Part shown: positions 24,075 to 35,898 of the stretch, piece after piece
How positions within the stretch are numbered: the stretch's first letter is position 1
Layout of the letters: each line of letters starts with the position of its first letter
Assembly (NCBI RefSeq): GCF_000002985.6
Contig: NC_003282.8
Location: 10,664,001-10,728,000 of the forward strand
DNA: 64,000 bases
Reading direction: 5' to 3'
Origin: Caenorhabditis elegans
Taxonomy: Eukaryota; Nematoda; Chromadorea; Rhabditida; Rhabditidae
Translations under genes and position numbers: made by a program
Notes under the pieces: model-generated
What the model was told of the DNA's origin: nothing
The model's database searches: none
Seen by the model: only the letters and a program-made list of their open reading frames with translations

Positions 24075-25180
24075 ATCATGTATTCATTGATTTTATTTAT
24101 TTCTACAGTTGTGAAATAAAAACCGTGTTAATCTGAAATTTGTTGTGTTAATTGTAGTGGCTTCAGAATGATAACCAGTTTTCAGAAAAAAGAACAAAAG
24201 TTGGATATAATTTAGGCTGCTTTAACTCAATGTTCTTTCAGGCCTTAACGTCTACTAGAAATCATAGTTGAAAAGTTCTAGAAACCAACAAATTTGCTCC
24301 AAAATATGGGAAAAAAATCTAACACGCTAATTTCTGTTTACGGTCTCAAAATAAATGTCGTTTTCCTTTTCTACAAGTTGGACTAAAAATATATAATTGT
24401 GGCTTTCAGAAAAAAATTAATTTATGTTTTCAACAATTTCAGTAATAAACACCTGGAAGTAGCTCAACAACATTTTCAGCTGGCTTTTCAAATATAATTC
24501 CCAGGCTTCCAGATGAAATAGATTCTAAATTTCAGAGCACAATTATGTATCCAATTAACAGCGGAAAATTGAATTTGAACCGGCTTTTGATAAGTCAGGC
24601 ACTACTTTCGCGATAGGATGAATCAAGCAACTTCAACATGACCGCACTTCTACAACAAGAAAGGAAACTCTATAACGTAAGAGTTCTATGATCAAAGGTT
24701 ACAATGAACTTCCAATAAACCCGTGGAATAACCTTTGCGACCATTGCGTGGAAGGTCATATCAGATGTCTATATAAGGAGGAGATTGTGGAAGAAACACC
24801 AGTTCAGATTTAACTCAAATGAACTCTCTTTGCTTTGGAGATCGTCTGATGTTGTGTCAATAAAGTTTTTTATTAATAATGATGTGTAAGAGCGATGCCA
24901 CTGAACCGCATTCGCGACAACTACATATGCTATATATCAGATTTTGGAGCCACTCGAGAAAAGTAATCAAGCTGCATTGCGCTCTTTGTCAAAATTTCAG
25001 AAATATTTCTTACTGCTGAAATGTGCATTTAATGTTACACTTTTTCGTAAAATTCGTTTAAAAAGTCTATAACCTAGGGATTGAAGTACAAGTTTTATGT
25101 AGTTGTACTTTGCCCGTGTTGATGTTGATCACAAATATCTTACTCACGCGATATGCTTCCAAGAAATATGTGATTTCTGA
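24075..25180. other. Intergenic, no gene; one TATA-to-AATAAA mini-unit
   Basis: No coding frame of note. At 24771-24864 a TATATAAGG box is followed within 100 bp by AATAAA (24859-24864). The only frame between them is a 14-codon ATG...TAA (24820-24864). This could be a tiny transcript or chance. Confidence 0.4.
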
Positions 25181-25234
25181 AAAAAAGAAGCATGAAACCA
25201 TGGTTTCATGCTTCTTTTTTAGTGGTTAACCACT
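25181..25234. repeat. Perfect 40-bp palindrome abutting a perfect 14-bp palindrome
   Basis: The left half AAAAAAGAAGCATGAAACCA (25181-25200) is followed directly by its exact reverse complement (25201-25220) with no loop. Immediately after comes AGTGGTTAACCACT (25221-25234), itself a perfect palindrome. On RNA each would form a hairpin; on DNA they could extrude as cruciforms. Confidence 0.95.
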
Positions 25235-25615
25235 ATAAACACATTCATTCGCACGAAGAAACAAAAATATGTTTTGCAAGTTTTGTTCGAAGAGGCAGAA
25301 ACCACATGAATATTGGGTTTGCAACTTTCGGTTAGAACAAGGCAGATACATCTTCCAACGTAGATACCTCCCTCGTGCTTGCTTGCTTACATGCCTACCG
25401 AATAAACTTTAGTTCTCGGTGGGCGGAACAAGCTGGCATTTGTATGCTTACGTGAACATGAAAACAGATAGAGGGGAAACCGGAAAAATTGGAGAACCAT
25501 GCAGTCACAGTGTCTTTCACAATTAGCACTTGCTAGTATTTTTCACCGTATACTTTGAAAGATTTTCCAAAAATTTTACTTCAGGTTTATATTAAAATTA
25601 ACCACAGAAAGTTTA
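25235..25615. other. Intergenic, nothing recognised
   Basis: AT-rich 3' flank of the minus-strand transthyretin-like gene. No coding frame, RNA gene or repeat that I can support. Confidence 0.5.
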
Positions 25616-26195
25616 TTACATGAGAGAAAAATCTGGGAACGAAGTGAAGTTTCCTCCAACAACCAATGCATCGGCTTGAATATTTTTCTCTCCTTGAGCT
25701 CCGGAAATGTCTTGAATAATACGATAATGGCAAGAACTGAAAGAATTAATTTTAATTATTACCTCAACATCGGGAACTTACTTCTCAGTCTTACATAACG
25801 TATTAACAGTTAAGACGAGTTCAACTTGTTGCGCCTTTTTGTGACAATCATGAGTTATATATGCAACTGGTTTATGTCCATCAGAAAAGGATTCGTCACC
25901 ATCCATGGCTCCTTCCATTCTAAAGCTGAAGTTTCCCGGTTTTGGGTGGTAAAATTGTGGACGAGTGATCTGTTCCATTCCGGGCCTGAAACACCATGGT
26001 TTTCTAAGAAAGGTATGTTGAAACTTACATAGTATCATCTTCCCACCACTCAATGAGCAAATTGTACGTATCACGAGTTTTGTCATTGCAATAGACCGTA
26101 ATGTCAAAAACGAAAGGATCCCATTTTGTTTTAGGAAATCCTGGAAACGCCGTTACATATGCCACTGTAATAAACAGGATGAGAAGTATACGCAT
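25616..26195 (-). CDS. Transthyretin-like (TTR) family secreted protein, divergent, 163 aa
   Basis: Exons 26195-26029, 25985-25782 and 25736-25616 close to 163 aa. The N terminus is a signal peptide (MRILLILFITVAYVTA). The mature part follows the order of nematode TTR-like proteins: a strand with an early cysteine (FDITVYCNDK), the LIEWWEDDT strand, a G.F.F stretch (PGNFSFRMEGAMDGDE), the diagnostic ITHDCH motif, and VELVLTV. The TTR fold is a secreted beta sandwich; worm members bind lipids or phosphatidylserine or act in the cuticle and neurons, but no role can be assigned here. It is more divergent than typical members because the usual GRL.C N-terminal motif is missing. The start was chosen at the signal peptide, although the frame is open further upstream. 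Confidence 0.8.
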
Positions 26196-26493
26196 CGTGA
26201 GCAAAACGTGGATGTAAAGACGATAAGTAGAAGGGTTGAAGAAATTATTGGATTCTGGTAAAACATAGGTGCTTTCACGTTTTTTGTCATCACTGAAGGT
26301 CAATTGATATTTTTTAATCCAAACTTGTATCATGTATTATGTATCAAATTTTAAGAAAAACCTAACCATTAAAAAATTATAAATAATTGTGCGTGAACTT
26401 GGAAAATGGATGTTTTTCGTTCTCCACACGTTCCCAACGAAATATTGTCCATAATCCTTATTACTTCTGTTTTGCTCAAGAATTGAGATAAGT

Positions 26494-27669
26494 ATGGAAA
26501 CCCCGATGCATGATGAAGAAGAATCGGATAGTCTCAATACTTCACATTTGTCGGACGTAGAGCTCGATGATCTTGTCACTACGAAGTTTGTTGAAGAATT
26601 CAAAAACTTGAAAATCGCGGACGATAGCTTGGAAGTTGTTCGGGATGTTGGATCACCACTCAATCAGGCATTGAGTCCAATTGAACGCCGAAATAGTGAT
26701 GAATTCTTATTGGAAGATCATCCAAGTCTTGTCAGACCAATCAAAGATATTTTTCAAAGGGATGAAGCTATGCTTTTAAAGAATCGAATTTTGGATGCTT
26801 CTGATGAGATTTTGAAGACAAATTTTATGTGGAACATGTTTGAAAGATCGAAAAAATGGAGAAACACTAGTCATTGTGAGATTTTTATGTTATTTTTTTT
26901 CTAAATATTTTTATTTTCAGCGTCTGAAGTTTCTCTCCTAGATTCTCTATTTCAAATGGTTGATAGACGTCCTGTGCTTCTTCATATTTCCTGCAGTCGC
27001 CTTACGGAAAACGACATTTCTTGCATGATCAGAAAATCTTTGTTAGATGTTGCTGCTCAACCAAGACAGAAAACCGTATTTCGAGTTACCATTAAAACCG
27101 AAATGCCACTAAAACAGTTTCTTGGACAACTGGCGATGCTTTTAAGCACATCGCCCACAATTAAATTCGAGTGTGCTCCTGTGACTGCTTTGATGAAGAA
27201 TCTCGATGGTTCCATGCGAAAGTTTTATACTGCAGAAGTTGAAAATTTTGCTGAAGCAGAACTTGGTTTATTGTCGATGTCCCATCTCTCCCCAATGAAT
27301 GCATCTGCTCGTTTCAAATTCACAATGAATGAGAAACCATTTGTCACAGTTAATGTTGGATATCATAGTAACATTGACCAATGCAGACGCCAAAAGACGA
27401 TTGTGATTGAGCAAACGGTCGACGGAACAGTTCCTGCGAGACGTGTGACTTTTGGATTTCCATTAGTATCCAGAGTTGAAGAGTATGAACTTGATGAAGG
27501 AGTATGTCTTGTGATATCATTTTGTGTATTTTTAATTTATTTATTACTGTTTCAGCTCCCATTCATTCCTCTTCGGAACTCTACAAAAGTATTCGATCTT
27601 TCGCAACATTTTGGAAACGTGCAGGCTTTGCCAAAAGTTCTGGACTTGAAGAACATTGTCTTCAAATAA
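26494..27669 (+). CDS. Unrecognised protein, 358 aa, three exons
   Basis: Exons 26494-26875, 26921-27501 and 27556-27669 join in phase (1, then 0). The N terminus is acidic (METPMHDEEESDSLNTSHLS) and probably disordered. The middle is compact with many alternating hydrophobic residues (HISCSRLTENDISCMIRKSLLDVAAQ; VFRVTIKTEMPLKQFLGQLA), and the C terminus ends in KVLDLKNIVFK. There is no signal peptide, TM segment or zinc motif, so it is probably cytosolic or nuclear. I recognise no family; a nematode-restricted protein is likely. It is divergent from the TTR-like gene about 300 bp upstream, so the two may share a promoter region. AATAAA candidates follow near 27773. Confidence 0.8.
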
Positions 27670-28084
27670 TTATCAAGTATTAAACATCGTTTTTTGTGTA
27701 AAATATGATAGAAATGTTCTCTTTTTCGTTTCATGATTGGAGTTCTACTGTTTTTTTCTCAGTATTTGAATGAATAAAAGTATTTTCTTTTGGGATGTTA
27801 AAAGGAACGTCCTCCTTCCATTTTTGAGAGCTAATTCCGACGTCCACTTTATCAGAAATTAGAGCTCCAACTTTGAATCTTATTGTCAATAATATGAGGG
27901 TGTACAATTGATTTTCGATGTCAGATTTCATTTTCCAATCACGAGCGCTTTGATATGAAAATCAGAGGAATGTAACATCCCTGATTGCTCTTTTTAGCAA
28001 AGATAATTTATTACGAATTGCGTAAAGAGAATATCAGCAAATGACTGAGCCAGGTTCATTGGTACATAAATATTCAAAGAAAAA
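27670..28084. other. Convergent 3' region
   Basis: Lies between the stops of two converging genes. It contains AATAAA at about 27773 on the plus strand. A minus-strand frame at 27731-27931 lacks splice sites and domain content. Confidence 0.45.
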
Positions 28085-30100
28085 TCACAATTGTTTCAAA
28101 AACTTCTTGTAGACTTCGACGATAGTTTCCAAATTCTCATCGCTCACATTCCAGTTGAGAACCATTCGAATACGTCTTGCGTCAAAAGTCATTGCCAGAA
28201 TATCGTGTTTTTGGAAGAAATCAGTGAGCTGAAAGTTTGAAAGTTTATTTTGTAAAGGAAGCCGGAAAATTCTGACCTGTTGAACTGTAACTCCATTTTG
28301 GCAATGAACAAGAACCATGTTGGTGATGTCTTTTTCCGCAGCAAAGACCTTCTGAAATTGCTTATTTGAGACATTTCACATAACATCATTTAGCACAAAC
28401 CGTTCTAAATTCTTCTGGAGTAGCGTCATTAATCATTCTTGCCAATGTTTTAGCTCTTTCATGATCAGCTCGAATTGTTGCATCGGCATGATCAAGAGCA
28501 ATATGTGCAGCAGCAGCGAGAATTCCACTTTGTCTCCATCCTCCACCCAAAGCCTTACGACTGTGTCTAGCACGATCAATGAAATCTTTCGGTCCTACAA
28601 CAATTGATCCAACTGGAGCACCGAGTCCTTTGGAGAAACACATTTGGACAGTGTCGGCGAACGAGGCGATTTTGCTGACGGAACAGTTGGAGGCAACTGC
28701 TGCATTATAGATCCGAGCTCCATCCATATGAACTTTGAGATCACGACGTTCAGCAAGCTGCTTTACAGATCTATAAATATTTTAATATATTTTAGGGAAC
28801 ATGACATATTTTCTTACCTCATCCACTCAATTGGAAGCGCTTTTCCTCCAGTATAATTATGGGTGTTCTCGATGCAAATCAGCTTTGAAGCTGGCATGTG
28901 ACAATCCTAAATTTGATCAGTTTTATTCAGAAAATCTAAAAGAGGAATCTTCAGCTTGATCACTCAGCTTCAGAATTCCTCACTTACTTCCGAATTTTTC
29001 AGTTCAGTCTCTTTCACACCACATCAATATATCAAATAAATTAAAAGAATCTAAATCTCACGGGTATACTCGTCACTTCCAAGTCATCACAACTCTCATC
29101 TTTAATTTGAACATAACCTCCCTTGACACGGATCGCCTGTTCGATGTCATTCAAATCCATCGTTCCATCGGGCTTCACCTCCAATGTCGTGGCAGAGATC
29201 CCTGAAAATTGAATATTATGTTTTAAATTCATTTTATATTCTTACCAGCAAATTGAGCATAATTTCCCTGTTCCCAACGATGAATATGATTGTACCGTCC
29301 GACGATTATCTCCTCGCCACGTTGACAATGTGCCATGATTGCCAAAAGATTTCCCATTGTTCCACTGGTAACAAACAGTCCAGCTTCTTTTCCAAATAAC
29401 TCGGCACATCTGGAAAAAAAATTAATACTTAGAGTAAGTAGAGTTAAACATTTTAGAATCCTCAAAATTTTTAAATATTTTTCAATTTACAGTCAAAGAG
29501 TGGTGAAAGCTCAGTTGTCCTAATTTTGGAATTTGACCAAAAAAATGTTTTTTTTTTCTTGGAGTTTCATGGTTCATTTTCGTTTTAATTGTTGTAAAAA
29601 ATTGGCAATATTCCAAAACTTTGTCTGAAACATTCGAAAAACTTAAAAATGCTCGGGGTGTTTTATTATAATATTCGATTATTTCGGACTATAATAAATG
29701 TATTTAGACTAAATCCCACCTTTGCTCAAGTCTATTAGTTGTTGTATCTTCTCCATAGACATCATCACCAACAATAGCTTCTGCCATTGCTCTTCTCATT
29801 TCAACCGATGGAACGGTGACCTGAATTAATTGAAAATCTAGATTTTCTAGAATCTAGATGCAATGGGAATCTTACAGCAGTCAAAAAATAGCTATAGTTA
29901 ATTTAAAAAAATGCAAAAAGTCTTACCGTATCCGATCTCAAGTCGATTGAAGTATGAGTTTTATTGGACTTTTGAGTATATGCAGATGGCTGAAAACATT
30001 ACAATTAAAAATTTTTATTTAAAAAGTTTGATACCGTATCAAGAAGATCTGTGGAAGCAGATATTCCATTTCCATTTGAATTTCCATTAACTTTAGTCAT
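28085..30100 (-). CDS. L-threonine aldolase (PLP-dependent), 403 aa, nine exons
   Basis: Cleaves L-threonine/allo-threonine to glycine and acetaldehyde. It is a fold-type I PLP enzyme of the cytosol and belongs to the beta-eliminating lyase/threonine aldolase family. Nine exons run from ATG at 30100 to TGA at 28085-28087 and phases close. Family motifs in order are [11 protein letters not shown] (split by an intron), [53 protein letters not shown], and [12 protein letters not shown] with the PLP lysine near residue 255. [12 protein letters not shown] follows. The length is normal. An unusual low-complexity N-terminal extension of about 38 residues (NGNSNGNG...) precedes the core. I recall an R102 gene of this family in C. 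elegans, which supports the location. Confidence 0.95.
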
Positions 30101-30486
30101 TGCTCCTCTAATTGAAAAGTTTCGAATGCAAACTGAAATTATTTCTTACAATTCGATTTTTTAATCAATTTCTCGAATGAAATATACAACTTCTTTCTTA
30201 AGTAATAGAAAAAAAATAATGATATAGAAGTTATCAATATGTTTTTGAAGGTTTAGATGATATTTGGAGAAAGGAAGTACGTAGAAAAGCGGAGGACTAT
30301 ATACAAAATGCTAACTTTTGATCTTGGTTTGCAAGTTGAGTGCTGTTAATACAGTGAAGTGTCTAGATATCATCAGTAGGCAGAAATCATGACAATCGTT
30401 TCAATAGTGTCGATGAAATTATGTAATTGAAATACCGATATGAAAATGAGAGCATGATAACACAGATCAAACATTGTAATTGTAGT
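30101..30486. other. 5' flank of threonine aldolase
   Basis: AT-rich, no coding frame; probable promoter of the minus-strand gene. Confidence 0.4.
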
Positions 30487-30655
30487 CAAGGGTGTCAGTG
30501 TCCCGTAACAATGACAAAAACGGGACAGCGGGAATTCTCGTTCCCGTGAAAATTTTAAAAACGGGACAATGGGAATTCCCGTTCCCGTGGAAACACCCCA
30601 AAATCGGGACAACGGGACAAACGGGACACGGGAATTGACAACCTTGATTGTAGTT
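30487..30655. repeat. CGGGAC/CGGGAATT-rich dispersed repeat
   Basis: A GC-rich island in AT-rich DNA made of repeated ACGGGACA and GGGAATTCCCGTTCCCGTG modules (30518-30640), flanked by the inverted words GTCAAGG and CCTTGA. It has the look of a short non-autonomous repeat. Frames across it are low complexity and were not called. Confidence 0.6.
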
Positions 30656-30726
30656 TTTATTATTTTTAACCTTGATCATTTGTAAAAACTTCCATATTAG
30701 CCAGACGCAAAATTTCGCAATTTTCG

Positions 30727-31075
30727 CGCTAAAAACATTTCCCGGTCTCGACGCGAAAAAGTTTTGTAAACTAAAAAATTGTGCGCGCCTTTAAAGAGTA
30801 CTGTATTTATAAAACTTTTGTTGGTGCGAAAATTTCTCCGAATTGTTTCGTTCAAAATGCATTTATTTATTTGAAAAAAAAACTAAAACTAAACAATTAA
30901 CAATACATACAATATAACAAGTCGCAATAACAACTCTGAAAAATCGATTAAAATTAAAAAATTCCACAGCATCGGAAGTTTGAAATTACAGTACACTTTA
31001 AAGGTGCACCCCCGTTTGCTTTTAACAAAAAAATGTCGTGTCGATACAGAGTACCGTATTTTTGGCGCAAAAATA
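30727..31075. mobile_element. MITE-like fold-back repeat, about 350 bp
   Basis: The outer arms TTTTCGCGCTAAAAAC (about 30720) and, reversed, TTTTGCGCCAAAAATAC (about 31070) pair imperfectly. Inner arms CCTTTAAAGAGTACTGTA (30789-30806) and TACAGTACACTTTAAAGG (30992-31009) pair well. The CTTTAAAG...ACTGTAATTTCAAACTTCC block is a very common repeat word in C. elegans DNA. No transposase is present. Confidence 0.65.
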
Positions 31076-31469
31076 GATCGATTATCTCTCAGTTAAATTT
31101 CATTATGAATTTTCTCGAATCGTTAGATCTTGAATATATGTACGTTTGTATCGTTATTGTTTTCACTCACCATTTCCTAATACTATAACCCGTCGTGTGA
31201 GCAAAGAGTACATCTTTTACAAAAACCTGCAATTATTAAATTATTTTTTTCATTTCAATTTACCAATAAACTACCGACTAAATTCGAGTAATTGCTGAGA
31301 AATGATTAGAATTTTTTCTACATCATAATTTTTATTGACACGGGTTTTGCAAGATAATATACAAAATAGAACAAATCATGAAAACAAGAATTTAAAAGTA
31401 TTGAATGTACACAATGTGGCGTGATAAATGAGAATTATTGGTGGGAGATAAAATGAACAATTTGACGGC
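31076..31469. other. Intergenic/3' flank, nothing recognised
   Basis: AT-rich; contains the 3' UTR of the minus-strand coiled-coil gene. No further feature seen. Confidence 0.4.
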
Positions 31470-33068
<1,599 letters not shown>

Positions 33069-34460
33069 TCTCTGAAAAATATTACTTAGTGAGTGATAAT
33101 AACAAAATCTCGAGTTGAAAAATGAGAAAAATATATGAGAAGAGTGAGGTCGTATGATCGAGAATGCAAACACTAAGCACTGGTTACTGCTAGCAATATA
33201 TAAAGGAGAGTAAAATCATTGAGAGAGTTAGAGTGTGATTTCGAAACATTCTAGGTCGTCTGTCTTCTACGTCTCAGTGTAAAAACGACTCGAGGAATCA
33301 TGTGTTTGCCAGAGAATGAATCAGCAGCTCTTGGAGACGCAGGCATAAAATGTTCGAATTGGAAAACAGCTGATGCGGGTCGCAGTGACCAGTGGGAAAT
33401 GTCGTTTTTGAAGGTCGTTAGGAATTTTTTGATATTTTCCAGAGTCGACTTGTTAAGAAAAAACTATATTGCTAATAGATGGATAGGAATGCAATTAAAA
33501 TTGTTGGGAAATCATGCGTTCAGAAGAAGCGAAGAAATTATAACATTTTCCAACAAATTTTCAGATTTGTGTCGGCGTTTCGTTAAAAATTCAATTTTCA
33601 TTTCTACAATTGTAAATTCTGTCAATCAATTTGACTTGAAAAAACGAAAAAATGAAGCAAAAATAAGGAATAGGAAGAAATGCAGCCTGTAACACAAAAA
33701 ATGGCGAAATGAGCGCTCTCGTCTGGTTGTTTTGAGGAAGACGAGACACTGGAGGAATTGAAGAGACGCAGGCAGGCAGACAAAATTCGTTTTTCGCGGT
33801 TTTTCAAATTTGACCGTTTTCGGTGCGTTTTTCTCCATTAATATCAATAATTGGTTAGGAATTTTTATTTTTTTTTTTTAAATATAGCTTTAAAAAAAAG
33901 ATTTCTGAAATTCTAAATACCCTTTTCCAATCGATTCCGAAAAATGAAGAATTTATTGTAGCTGAGATTTTAAAGGGTACACTAAATATTGATGACTAAT
34001 GTCGCAGTTTTCTGAAACTTCAATGCGGATTGAAATTCGTCACGAGAAAATATTTATTATGATTCCCGGTAAATTGGAAAAAAAAAACATAAACTTTGTC
34101 TTGAGGCGAGATCCAAATCTCGGTGCGTCTTTAGGTACGCATTTTTTAAACTTGTGAAACACTGTGCAAAATATTGAAATAGACCACCATTAACTACATA
34201 TACAGCTGCATTCCTCTTTGAAAGCGCAAGCCCCAGTTCAACATTTTATTTGTCGTTTCAGGACCTCAGAATCCACAAGGCTCATATTTTACAGAACACT
34301 CGTTATAAGCATTTTATTTGAAAATTATTACAGAATCCACGTCGTACTAGATTCTAGGAACTTCATTCTGTAACTTTTGAATGTTTAACATTTTATTTTT
34401 GTACTATTTGTGTTATGACTGAAAGAAAAGATGTTATATAAGCAAAAACCATTGTACATA
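33069..34460. other. Intergenic, no convincing gene
   Basis: A plus-strand frame at 33300-33692 begins with ATG after an AT-rich leader but becomes Lys/Phe/Ile low complexity with no domain, and I did not call it. GAGACGCAGGCA occurs twice (about 33331 and 33763). Confidence 0.45.
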
Positions 34461-35576
34461 TCAATGTATCGTCTGATTGTTGATCGCACGTCTTCTTCGA
34501 CCACACCCACCACCGTAACCGCCACCGTATCCACCACCACACCCTCCGCATCCACCACTGCATCGAGGAACGTATTGAGGAACCATACAGGGCTGAAAAG
34601 ATATAACAACAATGAAATTAGGCAAATTTTACAGTAAAATTACCTGATACATGGTTACCGGTGGCGGGCACGAGCAGGCAGGCGGAGGAGGTGGACACGG
34701 GATTGGCATCGGGCACGGTGGAGGTGGAGGTGGCATACATACTGGAGAAGGGGGAGGTGGTAGGCAGGAGCATCCCATGTTACATCCACCACAGGAACTT
34801 CCACATCCGCATCCGCCACCGCCTCCTGAATAGTATGAGATAAGTAAAGGAAAAAGTGTTGGAAAATTTCTAGTCCGTTAAAATAAATTACAGGCTTCTG
34901 GGAATTAATTGTTTGTTCCTACATCTTACATACGTCATATATCATAAAGAACTTTATTTTGCTAATAATAAAAATTGAGGTACAAGAAAATGTATCTGTT
35001 ACTTAAAATCGTTGTTTCCTTTCGAGTGTTGCCTAACTTTTGTTTTTAGCAAGTAAATATTTTTGTTCCAAAATTGGGCAATATGTTGCCACCCGATGTC
35101 AAGGTTTTCGTGTAAATTTTAAGAAACATATTGAGATGTCGACAAGATTGTCTCTGGTATCCATTTCTCATGAAACTCACGTAATTGTCTGATGTCTTAT
35201 CAAAATCTTATCAATGTTCTAAAAATCATCAGAAATCGTTACCGAACAAAATTTTGTGATTTTGCACGGTAATAAGATCAAAGTTTATGTCTATATTATG
35301 TTTAAAAAGATACCGCGATTAATTTTTTTTTCCAACCTTCATTTCCTGCCAACATCGAGAACGATTGCGGTTTCTAATCATGATAAAGGATATTAGTCGT
35401 TTTTTTCGAACCAATTAGTAAAAAATAAAGTCAAGCTTACTTCATATGTATTTCATTAATAACTCCACATAATAATTGGAATTTCAAATAGTTCAAACTT
35501 ACCGAAACCAAACAAAAAATTGTCTACGAAGATGGGAAAAGTGAATAGTAAAAAGATCAGATTCATATTTCTGAAA
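34461..35576 (-). CDS. Small secreted Cys/Gly/Pro-rich protein, 125 aa, three exons
   Basis: Exons 35576-35513, 34825-34644 and 34592-34461 join in phase 1 then 0. Exon 1 is a signal peptide (MNLIFLLFTFPIFVDNFLFG). Exon 2 encodes GGGGGCGCGSSCGGC followed by CSCLPPPPSP and several proline runs separated by Cys (PPPPPPCPMPIPCPPPPPAC). Exon 3 encodes PCMVPQYVPRCSGGCGG, then Tyr-Gly-Gly repeats, and ends in RRRRAINNQTIH. Regularly spaced cysteines with Gly/Pro runs suggest an extracellular structural, cuticle-like or antimicrobial-like protein; no named family is certain. The RRRR near the C terminus could be a proprotein-convertase site. Intron 1 is long (687 bp). Confidence 0.8.
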
Positions 35577-35898
35577 AGATGAAAAATGAAGTAGAATAGT
35601 AGTAAATATAGAAAACAAAACGGTTTAAGTATGACTAGAAGCAGTGTCGAGCGGATTAGTTGAACGTCTCGGAGGATCCGGTGTCCGAGTGTGACAATTG
35701 CCTGGAGCGCCACCAATTTTCTTTTTATTTCGCATCTCTTCGTTTAGGATTTCGGATTTCGGATTTCAAATTAATCGCGGTCGGAAGTAGTTGCTTTACA
35801 GTTTTTGGAAGAAAGCTGCTAAGGAATGAGAGATCATGAAGTATGAGGTAGTATTTGGTTTTTGAGGACAAAAGTACAAGGAATCATTTGAGGATCTG

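Noticed and set aside
33300..33692. 130-aa plus-strand frame with ATG
   Set aside because: Composition becomes AT-driven Lys/Phe/Ile. It has no splice sites in phase, no domain, and overlaps a promoter region.
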